A DNA stretch of 64,000 bases, taken from an uncultured Bacteroidales bacterium. GTDB lineage: Bacteria; Bacteroidota; Bacteroidia; Bacteroidales; CAIXZF01. This document shows positions 9,734 through 18,128 of the stretch, in pieces. Numbering within the stretch: the stretch's first letter is position 1; the number at the start of each line of letters is the position of its first letter. The position numbers and the translations under genes were made by a program. The notes beneath the pieces are model-generated. The model was given only the letters and a program-made list of their open reading frames with translations. It was not told the origin of the DNA and did no database searches. The stretch spans positions 1 to 64,000 of the forward strand of contig CAIXZF010000042.1 in the NCBI GenBank assembly GCA_903923925.1, written 5' to 3'.

Positions 9734-12376
9734 ATGAAAAATAGTGCTTACGTGCTTCTGATATTCCTTTTTGGATTAATACTGCCAGTTTCTGGACAAA
9801 ATTTTGTAGTCTCAGGTAAAGTCTCCGACACCCACGGCAAGCCTATTCCGTTTTCTACTGTATTTGTTAAGGAGATTTCCAAAGGCTTGTCGACAGGTGA
9901 AGATGGAGAATTCTCGCTAACACTGCCCCCTGGCGATTATTCAATAAAATTTCAATCGATTGGCTATAAGCTGGAAAATAAGCAAGTTAAGCTTTTGGAT
10001 AAAAATATCAATCTAAAAATAGTACTTCATGTCCTTTCCTATGATCTTAAAGAAGTTGTAATCTCCGGTAAGGATAATCCGGCAAATCGCATAATGCGTT
10101 CTGCTATTGCCAGGGGAGCTTACTACAAAAAGCTGCTTAAATCATACAATGCCGAAGTATATGTAAAATCGGGGCAGAAACTGGAGAAACTCTCTGACCT
10201 GGTTAAATTTATGGCAGGAAAAGATAACGAGATGCCCAAAGTGGGGGAGTTGTATTTTGCAGAGTCCTACAATAAGGTGGATTATCGGTCACCAGATCAA
10301 TATACACAAACAGTTCTCAGAGCTCAATCATCTAAGAATCCAATGGGAGGGAGCGAAGTACCGGGTATTGGTTTTCTGACTACAGATTTCTTTCAGCCAA
10401 TGGTAATGGATGCACCTTCTCCGTTGGGACGAAATGCATTTTCAAACTACGACTTTAAACTTGATGGAATCTCAAATTCCGACAGTCAGGCAGTGTACAA
10501 AATTAAGGTTGTTCCAAAACGCCCTGGTATATTTTTCAAAGGATATATTTATATTGAAAACAGGAATTACCTTCTTAAAACACTTGATCTTGATATGGAG
10601 GCGGCTTTTATGATCTACAATGTTCGAATGGATTATGAAGAAATGAAAGGTGCAGTTATTCTTCCAGGGAGCTTTTATATGAAGTTTAAGTTTAGCATGT
10701 TTGGTAATGATTTTACTGGAAACACCAGTGGATCAATTGATTATAAGAAAATTGTTTTGGATTCAACTTTCCGGTTTCCAGCTGCTTCAGTATTGTATGG
10801 TATTGACCAGAGCGACAGTGCAGCAAAGGCAATTAAGTCGGCCCGTGAACTGAAACTTCAGCAAGATCTCGACAAACTCCTTTCCAAACCTGAAATGAAT
10901 ATGAACGACATGAATAAATTCATGCGGATCATGAAAAAGCAGGAAAAGGAACAGAAAAAGGATAGTACTGTAAGCCTGGAGATTAAAGAAAGGGTAAAAG
11001 TAAAGAAGGATAGTCTTTATAGTCAGCATGATACCACCTGGTGGAAAGCAAAACGACCTGTTCCATTATCCAATGAGGAGGCAAAATCGAAGGATAAGAT
11101 TGATTCCGCTTTTAGTTCAAAAACTAAGCAGAATGGTAAAATGAAATCGGATACTTCGAAAAAGGATCGTCCTTTTGCCTGGTATAAATATCCTCAAAAA
11201 TTATTTTTAGGAGGAGTTCTGTGGGAGGATTCGCTTTGGACATTCAGAACGAACGGCATGTTATTAAGCGCTTCTTATTTTTCCCCGGTCGACGGATTTA
11301 CTTTGGCAGATCATTTTGTTTTCAGTGGGAAATTTAAGCATTCCGGCAATGCTGCTGGGATTTCAATAACACCAATGTATGCCTTTGATCGCAAGGATTT
11401 AATGACTGATGCAAAAATATGGATGAATTATCTGAAACGCAGACCATCTGCTGTAAGTCTTAGATATTTCTCCATGTCAGCAGATTTTAACAATACAAAC
11501 CCGGAGGATCGAACTGTTAATAGCCTGACTGCCTTGTTTTTACATCAGAATCACCTCAAACAGATTCATGATGAAGGGTTTAGCTTCAGAAATGTATCGG
11601 AAATCGTGAATGGTTTCGTTTTCGGCGCTGGTTTCGATGTGCACAAGTACATGCAATTGCAAAATAACAGTACTTATTCGTTCAAATACGGGGATAGTCT
11701 TTATCCGGTAAATATTCCCGACAATCCATTATTCAAACAGATCCAGGGTGAAAGTCTCACGCATACTGTGCTTTACGGCTCTCTGCAATATACTTTCAGA
11801 AATAAATACAGGATGAAGGAAGGACGGAAAATCAATGCCGGATCTGAATATCCAGTTGTTAAACTCGAATATTTTCAGGGTATTCCTGCTTTTTCATCCA
11901 GGTATACTGAATTCACACAATTTGTTTTTACTGTGAACCAGGCAATCGACATGGGAATATTTACAGAATTCCGATATTCTGTAAAGGCTGGTTTTTCTGA
12001 GAATATTTCGGGACAGCAATTCTCAGAGTTTTACCATCCAGCGGTTAATGAAATCCCGTTTTCTTTTCATCCAGCAACAAATTCGTATTACCTGATCCCC
12101 AATTATACTTATAGCACACCCGAAGCTTTTATCGATGCACATGCACAATATGAATCAACTTGCATCCTGCTCAAACGTCTGCCATTTTTAAGTAAAAAGC
12201 TGATGACTGAGAAAATTGGGATTTCCTATTTTCAAAGCTCAGTTCTGCATAATTATAACGAATTATTTTATGGTTTTGGAAAGATCTATTTTGGAGGAGA
12301 AGCATTGCTAGTGGTTGGTTTCAGGAATGCTGTTTACACAAATACAGGTTTAATGCTGAAGTTTAGTTTTAATTAG
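9734..12376 (+). CDS. DUF5686/CarboxypepD_reg-like outer-membrane protein
   Basis: An 880-residue protein with a signal peptide (MKNSAYVLLIFLFGLILPVSGQ). A CarboxypepD_reg-like beta-sandwich follows at about residues 25-110 (SGKVSDTHGKPIPFSTVFVK ... YSIKFQSIGYK). The body is of DUF5686 type, starting with the family-typical ANRIMRSAIARGAYYKK. A lysine-rich low-complexity linker near residues 360-480 precedes a C-terminal part rich in alternating aromatic strands, ending in the aromatic-terminated strand LMLKFSFN, as in outer-membrane beta-barrels. The family is widespread in Bacteroidota with no established biochemical role. It starts 10 bases after the alpha-2-macroglobulin gene, so a shared transcript and a joint envelope role are likely. 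Confidence 0.8.
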   Translation: MKNSAYVLLIFLFGLILPVSGQNFVVSGKVSDTHGKPIPFSTVFVKEISKGLSTGEDGEFSLTLPPGDYSIKFQSIGYKLENKQVKLLDKNINLKIVLHVLSYDLKEVVISGKDNPANRIMRSAIARGAYYKKLLKSYNAEVYVKSGQKLEKLSDLVKFMAGKDNEMPKVGELYFAESYNKVDYRSPDQYTQTVLRAQSSKNPMGGSEVPGIGFLTTDFFQPMVMDAPSPLGRNAFSNYDFKLDGISNSDSQAVYKIKVVPKRPGIFFKGYIYIENRNYLLKTLDLDMEAAFMIYNVRMDYEEMKGAVILPGSFYMKFKFSMFGNDFTGNTSGSIDYKKIVLDSTFRFPAASVLYGIDQSDSAAKAIKSARELKLQQDLDKLLSKPEMNMNDMNKFMRIMKKQEKEQKKDSTVSLEIKERVKVKKDSLYSQHDTTWWKAKRPVPLSNEEAKSKDKIDSAFSSKTKQNGKMKSDTSKKDRPFAWYKYPQKLFLGGVLWEDSLWTFRTNGMLLSASYFSPVDGFTLADHFVFSGKFKHSGNAAGISITPMYAFDRKDLMTDAKIWMNYLKRRPSAVSLRYFSMSADFNNTNPEDRTVNSLTALFLHQNHLKQIHDEGFSFRNVSEIVNGFVFGAGFDVHKYMQLQNNSTYSFKYGDSLYPVNIPDNPLFKQIQGESLTHTVLYGSLQYTFRNKYRMKEGRKINAGSEYPVVKLEYFQGIPAFSSRYTEFTQFVFTVNQAIDMGIFTEFRYSVKAGFSENISGQQFSEFYHPAVNEIPFSFHPATNSYYLIPNYTYSTPEAFIDAHAQYESTCILLKRLPFLSKKLMTEKIGISYFQSSVLHNYNELFYGFGKIYFGGEALLVVGFRNAVYTNTGLMLKFSFN

Positions 12377-12426
12377 CATATTTGCGGTATAATATATTGT
12401 GGATATATTTTGGATGCTGTCCTCTC

Positions 12427-12453
12427 TTTAAGGTCACATTTTGTGACCTTAAA
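12427..12453. repeat. Perfect 12-bp inverted repeat between convergent genes
   Basis: The arms TTTAAGGTCACA (12427-12438) and TGTGACCTTAAA (12442-12453) pair perfectly around a TTT loop. Neither side has an unpaired T-tract, so this is not a classical intrinsic terminator. It may still fold in RNA and mark the boundary between the convergent DUF5686 and polymerase genes, or be a protein-binding palindrome. Confidence 0.6.
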
Positions 12454-12488
12454 ATAGTATATTCATCTAAAGTTAGTTGAAACATATA

Positions 12489-12503
12489 TCCGATTTAATC
12501 GGA
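12489..12503. repeat. Second perfect palindrome in the same convergent gap
   Basis: TCCGATT (12489-12495) and AATCGGA (12497-12503) are perfect inverted 7-mers around a single T, 36 bases right of the longer palindrome. The rest of 12377-12620 shows no gene. Confidence 0.4.
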
Positions 12504-12620
12504 AAGTATCAATTCGTTGTCAGATGGAATGCTACAATTCTATTCATCTTTATCAGAAATGAAATCCATTGTTTGTCAGCATTACTATTATTTTTATGTT
12601 GCTGATAGCTAGTTACTTCG

Positions 12621-15587
12621 TTAGCCGTTCCTCGGATCCCGTTGTATCGGCAACTTCGCCATCTTCATCACATTAATGCTCGGAAATCCAAACTCTTCTA
12701 CCACCATGCCAAGGATGAGGTAAACGCCATGCCCCCGAAACGGGTACTTCTTCACCGAATCCGGGAAATGAACAGTGTCGAAAAATTCCCCTTCATGGTC
12801 GAAGAAAGCTCCGAAGTGCATCCATTCCTTCTTCACCGTCCGCACATATTTTATAGATATCAGTTCGCCCACCAGCCGAACGGTCTTGCCAATATTATTC
12901 ACCAGGTCACCGGCCATGATCTCCCCGCGAAAGCTGGTAATCAGCATGTCGAAGTACTTCATGCTCACCGGAAAGCCAAGCAACTCAACTTCGTCATACG
13001 CATCCTCCAGCGGGTTGTACTCCAGTTCCGGTAAGATGAAAGGCTTAATGGAAGTATGAAAGAGAAGTAGGGCAGAAGGAGGATGCTGTGAAGTCTGTGC
13101 CGGTTTTTCTTTCGATTTGCCCACCAGATGTGCCTCCCACAGCAACTGTGCTTTGCTTCGCCCGGTGAACCGCAAGGCTCCGATCCGGACAAGGATGATA
13201 AGCTGCTCCATCGCAGGATTCATGCGGTCAATGAAGTCCTGAAGCCCGGCAAAAGGACCGTTTTGTAACCGCTCCTCCGGAATGGCCTTTCCGCTATCGC
13301 GTTCCAGATTGGCAATATGAATGAAGCCCATATAGATATTATCCCCGCTGATACAGGTGGTGTAAAGGCTGTTGTTCACGCAGGGCAGCAGGATGTTGGC
13401 TCCGCAGCGCCTTGCTTCGTTGAAATACACCCAGCCTGGATAAAATCCCCCGAAGTTGTTGATCACCGCCACCATAAACTCCCTGGGATAGTGTGCCTTA
13501 AGCCATAAACTCTGAAAACTCTCCACAGCATAAGATGCTGAATGTGCCTTGGAAAAGGAATATCCCGCAAACGATTCTATCTGCCGCCATACCTCTTTTG
13601 TGATCGAATCCGGATAACCATAGCTCTTGCAATTGGTGAAGAATTTCTCCACAATACGCTCCAGCTCTTTTTTCGACCGGTGTTTCCCACTCATGGCCCT
13701 GCGTAACACATCGGCATCTCCCAGGTCGAGGCCGGCAAAATGATGACAAATCTTCAGCACATCTTCCTGATAGACCATTACACCATAAGTTTCCCCGAGT
13801 TGCTGCTCCATTACCGGATGTATATAGCTGAATCCCTTTGGGTTATGAAATCGCTGTATATATTCCCGCATCATCCCCGATTTAGCCACTCCCGGACGAA
13901 TAATAGAACTCGCAGCCACAAGGCTTAAGTAGTTGTCGCAGCGTAATTTGGTGAGTAATCCCCGCATCGCAGGGCTTTCGATGTAGAAGCAACCATTGGT
14001 TTCTGCCCGTTTTAGCTGATCCTTTACTTTGGGGTCGTGTTTGAACTTTTCCACCTGGTGTACATCCACGCTGATGCCCTGATTCTGCCGGATAATATCG
14101 ACAGCCTCTTTAATATGCCCTATTCCACGTTGACTGAGAATGTCAAGTTTCTCAAAACCAATGTTTTCGGCCACGTACATATCGAACTGGGTGGTGGGGA
14201 AGCCCTTGGGTGGCAGATCCATGGCCACATAGCTGGTGATGGGCTCCTCACTGATGAGGATACCACCGGCGTGGATACTGCGGATATTCGGGAAATCCTG
14301 CATTCTCAGCCCGATCTGCTTGATCTTTGTTGCAATGCTGTTTGCATTCGTGGGTTTGTCGGGTTCCTTCAGAAGGTCGTCGATTTCCTGTTTTGGCAGT
14401 CCGTGAACCTTGCCAAGTTCCCGGATAATAGATTTTCCTTTAAAGGTAGACATGGCTCCCAGCAGCGCAGTATGCTTATGTCCGTAACGTTTGAAGATAT
14501 AATCCTGCACCTCGTCGCGCTCTTTCCAGCTGTAGTCGATGTCGAAGTCGGGCGGACTGGTACGTCTGGGGTTGAGGAAACGTTCGAAATACAGGTCGAG
14601 TTCTATAGGGTCCACATCTGTTATTTTCAGGCAGTATGCCACGATACTGTTGGCTCCGCTGCCTCTTCCCACGTGGTAAAACCCACGGCTCATGGAATAA
14701 CGGATAATGTCCCAGGTGATGAGAAAGTAGGCAGAGAATCCCAGCCTGTCGATAATCTCAAGTTCATGATTGACGCGGGCTGTAGCTGTCTTGTTGTACT
14801 TTCCGTAGCGGTAAGCCAGGCCATCCATTGCCAGCTTCTCAAGCAATTCCTTGTCGTCGTAGCGATTGCCGGTGAAGGTCTTTCGATTCTTGATACTACG
14901 GAAGTCCATAGCGATGCCGCATTCATCCAGCAACCTCTCGCTGTTACGGATGAGCTGCGGGTAAAGCTCGTAATAGGGCAGGAGCTTGTCGGGTGGAATC
15001 ATCCATTGTTGGGGAGAGCCTGCCTGTGCGGGAAGTAGTTTGCTGATGAGGCAGTTGTTATCGATGGCGCGTAGGTTAAGATGAAGATCATAATCCTCGC
15101 GTTTGGCAAAGCTTACAGGCTGGCGAATGAGCAGTTTTGAAGGATGCTTGTTCCATCGCAGCGACATCAGTTTCGAAACCTCTGCCGGACTGATCCCCAC
15201 GAATTCCTGGTCGAGCAAGCGGTTGAGCGGCTTGCCCCCCAAAGGGTAAACAGTATAAACATCCGACAGAACAGCTGCTTCAGGAGGGTATTCTGTTTCG
15301 TTGAGGTTGTGGCGGGTGATAAATTCGTTGATTGCGCGAAATCCCTCATTATTTCTGGCAATGAGCGTATACAAATGCGTATTGCCGTTACGGATATCAG
15401 CTCCGGCAATGGGTTTGATACGATGTTCGCCACATTCGCGGATAAAGTCCATCATCCCGGTACTGTTGTTGATATCCGTAAGGACCAGCGCAGATACACC
15501 CCTGGCAGCTGCCTCTTCCACAAGCTGCTCCACAGAAAGGGTTCCGTAGCGGAGGCTATAGTATGAATGACAATTGAGGTACATCAA
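12621..15587 (-). CDS. DNA polymerase III alpha-family polymerase (DnaE2-like, SOS cassette)
   Basis: A 988-residue C-family DNA polymerase, shorter than replicative DnaE (about 1160). The order is: N-terminal PHP domain (LNCHSYYSLRYG, LVLTDINN), polymerase core with GRGSGANS, the catalytic acidic motif PDFDIDY and the later FEKLDIL, then HAGGILIS, the finger motif YQEDVLKICHHFAG ... DVLRRAMSGK, FAGYSFSKAHSASYA, and a C-terminal OB-fold (RLVGELISIKYV). The catalytic Asp residues are present. PHP metal ligands are lost: canonical LHxHS reads LNCHS and TDHGN reads TDINN, so proofreading by PHP is unlikely. Its start overlaps the stop of the upstream Pol IV-like gene as ATGA, implying translational coupling. 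With the adjacent LexA-like regulator this suggests a damage-inducible translesion polymerase rather than the main replicase. GC content is visibly higher than in the flanks. Confidence 0.85.
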   Translation of the reverse strand: MMYLNCHSYYSLRYGTLSVEQLVEEAAARGVSALVLTDINNSTGMMDFIRECGEHRIKPIAGADIRNGNTHLYTLIARNNEGFRAINEFITRHNLNETEYPPEAAVLSDVYTVYPLGGKPLNRLLDQEFVGISPAEVSKLMSLRWNKHPSKLLIRQPVSFAKREDYDLHLNLRAIDNNCLISKLLPAQAGSPQQWMIPPDKLLPYYELYPQLIRNSERLLDECGIAMDFRSIKNRKTFTGNRYDDKELLEKLAMDGLAYRYGKYNKTATARVNHELEIIDRLGFSAYFLITWDIIRYSMSRGFYHVGRGSGANSIVAYCLKITDVDPIELDLYFERFLNPRRTSPPDFDIDYSWKERDEVQDYIFKRYGHKHTALLGAMSTFKGKSIIRELGKVHGLPKQEIDDLLKEPDKPTNANSIATKIKQIGLRMQDFPNIRSIHAGGILISEEPITSYVAMDLPPKGFPTTQFDMYVAENIGFEKLDILSQRGIGHIKEAVDIIRQNQGISVDVHQVEKFKHDPKVKDQLKRAETNGCFYIESPAMRGLLTKLRCDNYLSLVAASSIIRPGVAKSGMMREYIQRFHNPKGFSYIHPVMEQQLGETYGVMVYQEDVLKICHHFAGLDLGDADVLRRAMSGKHRSKKELERIVEKFFTNCKSYGYPDSITKEVWRQIESFAGYSFSKAHSASYAVESFQSLWLKAHYPREFMVAVINNFGGFYPGWVYFNEARRCGANILLPCVNNSLYTTCISGDNIYMGFIHIANLERDSGKAIPEERLQNGPFAGLQDFIDRMNPAMEQLIILVRIGALRFTGRSKAQLLWEAHLVGKSKEKPAQTSQHPPSALLLFHTSIKPFILPELEYNPLEDAYDEVELLGFPVSMKYFDMLITSFRGEIMAGDLVNNIGKTVRLVGELISIKYVRTVKKEWMHFGAFFDHEGEFFDTVHFPDSVKKYPFRGHGVYLILGMVVEEFGFPSINVMKMAKLPIQRDPRNG

Positions 15588-16735
15588 ATTGTAGTAATTG
15601 CGCGGTGTACTGCATCCGATCCGTATCGTATTCTTAGCCTGTCAAGCGCCTGGTATAGCCTTATCAGCTGTGGCGATTCCTCGAAAAGATCTAGCTGCTG
15701 TACTCCATGCACCAGCCCGCTCAGCCTCACGCCAATCAGCCTGATAAGCATCCGGCGCTGGTAAAGCCGCTCAAACAGATCTTTTACCACAGCAAGTATA
15801 ACATGGTCGAGCGAAGTATATGCAATCTGTTTCTGCAGGGTGTGGGTGTCGAAGTTGGAATACCGGATCTTAACAGTTATACATGAAGTGAGTTTCTGCT
15901 TTTTACGTAGCTGAAAACAAACTTTTTCCACCATTCCGGTAAGAATTTGCCGCATAAAGCTGATATCTATGGTGTCCTGTTCAAAGGTGTTTTCTGTGCC
16001 AATCGATAGCCGCTCGTGATACGCTATTACCGGCGTATTATCGATGCCATTGGCTTTCTTCCAGATCATATTCCCATTCTTTCCCAACACCCTTTCCATC
16101 ATTTCCATGGGGATCTGACTGAGGGTATGTATATTGGATATTCCCATAGAACGAAGGGTCTGGTAGGTCTTGTCGCCTATCCCCGGAATTTTTTTAATTG
16201 ACAAAGGATCAAGGAAGGGTTTTACCCTTTCTCCGGTAATTTCCAGCAGCCCGTTAGGCTTAGCCTCTCCGGTAGCAATTTTAGAAACAGTTTTATTGGG
16301 AGAAAGTCCGAATGAAATCGGCAATCCTGTATTGTCGATGATGGATTTTCTCAGCTCTTGTGTCCATTTCAGGCAGCCGAAGAAACGGTCCATGCCGGTA
16401 ATGTCAATGTAATGCTCATCGATTGAGGCCTTCTCAAACAGAGGTGCCCGTTCCGCAACAATCTCCGTGACCATCTTTGAGTATTTGCTGTACATCTCCA
16501 TGTCGCCCCTTACGATAATAGCATCGCGGCAGAGTGTGCGTGCCAGCTTCATCGGCATACCCGAACTTGCCCCGAATTGCCGCGCTTCATAACTGCAACT
16601 TGAGACTACTCCGCGGTCGGAGGTGCCTCCGATGATTACAGGCTTTCCTATCAATTTGCTGTTTAGCAGCCGTTCCACCGATACAAAAAATGTATCAAGA
16701 TCCAGGTGAATAACGTGCCGGTTCGCGGTGTCCAT
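15584..16735 (-). CDS. Y-family DNA polymerase (Pol IV/DinB-like)
   Basis: A 383-residue translesion polymerase. The N-terminal palm carries the metal-binding HLDLDTFFVSVE. The catalytic SIDEHYIDI contains the Asp-Glu pair of SIDEAYLD in DinB, so the enzyme should be active, unlike ImuB-type relatives that lose these residues. YEARQFGASSGMP and the helix-hairpin-helix IKKIPGIGDKTYQTL are typical. The little-finger domain follows, and near the C terminus QLDLF (residues 347-351) is a textbook beta-clamp binding pentapeptide. The stop codon overlaps the start of the DnaE-family gene by 4 bases. The gene diverges from the HTH-S24 regulator across 138 bases. Known biology of such cassettes is SOS-induced error-prone synthesis. 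Regulation here is inferred from context. Confidence 0.88.
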   Translation of the reverse strand: MDTANRHVIHLDLDTFFVSVERLLNSKLIGKPVIIGGTSDRGVVSSCSYEARQFGASSGMPMKLARTLCRDAIIVRGDMEMYSKYSKMVTEIVAERAPLFEKASIDEHYIDITGMDRFFGCLKWTQELRKSIIDNTGLPISFGLSPNKTVSKIATGEAKPNGLLEITGERVKPFLDPLSIKKIPGIGDKTYQTLRSMGISNIHTLSQIPMEMMERVLGKNGNMIWKKANGIDNTPVIAYHERLSIGTENTFEQDTIDISFMRQILTGMVEKVCFQLRKKQKLTSCITVKIRYSNFDTHTLQKQIAYTSLDHVILAVVKDLFERLYQRRMLIRLIGVRLSGLVHGVQQLDLFEESPQLIRLYQALDRLRIRYGSDAVHRAITTI

Positions 16736-16777
16736 GTTGTTTTATTAATTAATGGTGTAAAAAAAATCAAATATTTC

Positions 16778-16847
16778 TTGACTTCTCTGGTATGATAATA
16801 TATCTTTGACGAAAAATTAATCAAAAATATGATTACAATTTAATCAT
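16778..16847. promoter_or_regulatory. Divergent promoter with three-half-site operator of the SOS cassette
   Basis: On the plus strand, TTG (16778-16780), 20 bases, then TATCTTTG (16801-16808) is an exact Bacteroidota promoter for the regulator gene, with initiation expected near 16815. On the minus strand TATTTTTG (16829-16822) is a -7 element facing the polymerase genes, but no good -33 was found. Three alternating half-sites overlap or follow these: TTAATCA (16817-16823), ATGATTA (16829-16835) and TAATCAT (16841-16847). The last two form a perfect 7-5-7 inverted repeat, and the first two form a TAATCA-N6-TGATTA repeat. The position suits repression of both directions by the HTH-S24 protein. 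Binding itself is inferred. Confidence 0.6.
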
Positions 16848-16873
16848 TTCTCGAATATAAAAACAAGAAAAAA

Positions 16874-17674
16874 ATGTTTTTTTCATCAAATATTAAAATC
16901 CTGCGCAAGCGCCGGGGCCGTACACAGGATGAATTATCTTCTGCCCTGGATTTAAAGCGTTCTACCTTAAGTGGCTATGAGAATGGTATTGCTCAACCGG
17001 ATATCGCTACCCTTATGGCTTTCTCGAAATACTATACTATTTCTATTGATACCCTTGTTAAAGAAGATCTTTCGCAACTTCCTGAAAGCCAGTTGTCGCA
17101 GCTTGAGAGAGGTTTCGATATCTTTATTACCGGCAGCGATTTGCGCGTACTTGCCACTACAATTGATAACGAAAACAATGAAAATGTAGAACTCGTCAGC
17201 GAAAAGGCAAAAGCAGGATACCGCACAGGTTACGCCGATCCGGAATTTATAAGCGTGTTACCTACATTTTATCTCCCTTTTCTTAACAAAGAACGGAAAT
17301 ACAGAGCTTTTCAGGTTAGTGGCGATTCAATGCTCCCCATTCCCGATGGTGCCTGGGTTGTTGGAGAGTATCTGCAGAACTGGAAACTGCTGCGAAACAA
17401 ACATGCCTACATCGTCCTCACCATCGACGACGGTATTGTTTTTAAAGTGGTGGAAAACCTGATCGGGAATTCAGGGAAACTCTTGCTCCATTCGCTGAAT
17501 ACTTTGTACGAACCGTATGATGTCCTGGTGAAGGATGTAAGAGAAATCTGGAAGTTTGTTCATTACATAAGCAACGAAATACCGGAACCTAATCCCAAAG
17601 AAGATGGGGTACACAAAGCACTTCAACAGCTTCAGAAAGAGATGAAGGTGATTCAGACCCGGCTGCAGTTATAG
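16874..17674 (+). CDS. LexA-like transcriptional repressor (XRE HTH + S24 autoprotease)
   Basis: A 266-residue regulator. Residues about 6-65 form an XRE-type helix-turn-helix (LRKRRGRTQDELSSAL, STLSGYENG). After a linker, KAKAGY places an Ala114-Gly115 pair at the usual self-cleavage position. The S24 peptidase fold then shows Ser152 in QVSGDSMLPI and Lys191 in IVFKVVE, the LexA/UmuD-type Ser-Lys dyad at expected spacing. A short amphipathic C-terminal helix (ALQQLQKEMKVIQTRLQ) may extend dimerisation. By family knowledge, RecA-ssDNA would stimulate cleavage and derepress target genes. The divergent polymerase pair and its own promoter are the obvious targets. It is not a canonical LexA because its DNA-binding domain is XRE rather than winged helix. 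Confidence 0.85.
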   Translation: MFFSSNIKILRKRRGRTQDELSSALDLKRSTLSGYENGIAQPDIATLMAFSKYYTISIDTLVKEDLSQLPESQLSQLERGFDIFITGSDLRVLATTIDNENNENVELVSEKAKAGYRTGYADPEFISVLPTFYLPFLNKERKYRAFQVSGDSMLPIPDGAWVVGEYLQNWKLLRNKHAYIVLTIDDGIVFKVVENLIGNSGKLLLHSLNTLYEPYDVLVKDVREIWKFVHYISNEIPEPNPKEDGVHKALQQLQKEMKVIQTRLQL

Positions 17675-17729
17675 CCTCAAGCAGGTTGTACTTAATCTCA
17701 ATACTGGCAACTGAGGATTGCATGGGGAA

Positions 17730-17909
17730 TTAAGGATAAAACGTGTATATATCTTTCCTGTGCAAAACTCTTTCGAAAACTAAATTATTATTTGTAAATC
17801 TGAATCCAACCCGGTAATTACCAAATCTGATTTTGTAATAGTGTGCATATCCTTTTAATTTCCCGGAATTTGGGATCAGATCCGGTGATTTTAGAAGTTC
17901 AGCTTCTAT
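17730..17909 (-). pseudogene. RelE/ParE-type toxin remnant, N terminus missing
   Basis: The minus strand reads about 59 codons ending in TAA at 17732-17730. The protein is clearly the C-terminal half of a RelE-family mRNA interferase: KLKGYAHYYKIRFGNYRVGF, then VFERVLHRKDIYTFYP, where the Y-K-I-R-x-G-x-Y-R and H-R-x-D-I-Y-x-x-x-P pattern is diagnostic. An in-frame stop lies immediately upstream at 17912-17910, and the antitoxin gene ends only 17 bases further. The first 30 or so residues are therefore absent by deletion, not merely out of frame. The product is expected to be inactive. The family is cotranslated with its antitoxin, whose remnant lies just upstream in the expected order. Confidence 0.75.
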
Positions 17910-17928
17910 TTACCCTAATAATCATCTC

Positions 17929-18128
17929 CTATTTTTCCTGAATGATTTTATAGAACTCTTTAGCTTCTTGTAATGATAGGCTATCCGCATGATCATTTTC
18001 TTCAATAAAATGTGCCAGAGCATAATCTTCAAGCAAAGTTTCCATTTTCTCAAAGGTTTTTATGTTAATCTGCACTGCAACAGGGCGTTTTTGCTCGTTT
18101 GTGACGTATGTTTTCTTAATTTAAGCAT
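17929..18128 (-). pseudogene. Phd/RelB-like antitoxin remnant, frameshifted near its start
   Basis: The minus strand encodes KTYVTNEQKRPVAVQINI, then FEKMETLLEDYALAHFIEEN and finally SLQEAKEFYKIIQEK before TAG (17931-17929). The VTNEQKxPVAVQI opening and E-D-Y-A-L/FIEEN middle are those of small antitoxins paired with RelE toxins. No usable start is in this frame: TAA precedes at once. An ATG at 18128-18126 opens another frame (MLKLRK) that would join exactly if a run of four A residues were five, so a single-base deletion probably broke the gene. The rest of 17675-18340 holds no other gene that I can see. Confidence 0.7.

Noticed and set aside
12427-12453. CRP/FNR-type binding site
   Set aside because: The half-sites face the opposite way (TCACA...TGTGA) to the TGTGA-N6-TCACA consensus, and the site lies between convergent gene ends.
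12427-12453. Intrinsic terminator
   Set aside because: No unpaired T-tract follows the stem on either strand.
14037-15038. Long open frame (333 codons) opposite the DnaE-family gene
   Set aside because: It lies antisense to conserved polymerase motifs, has no family-like sequence, and arises from the high GC of that gene.
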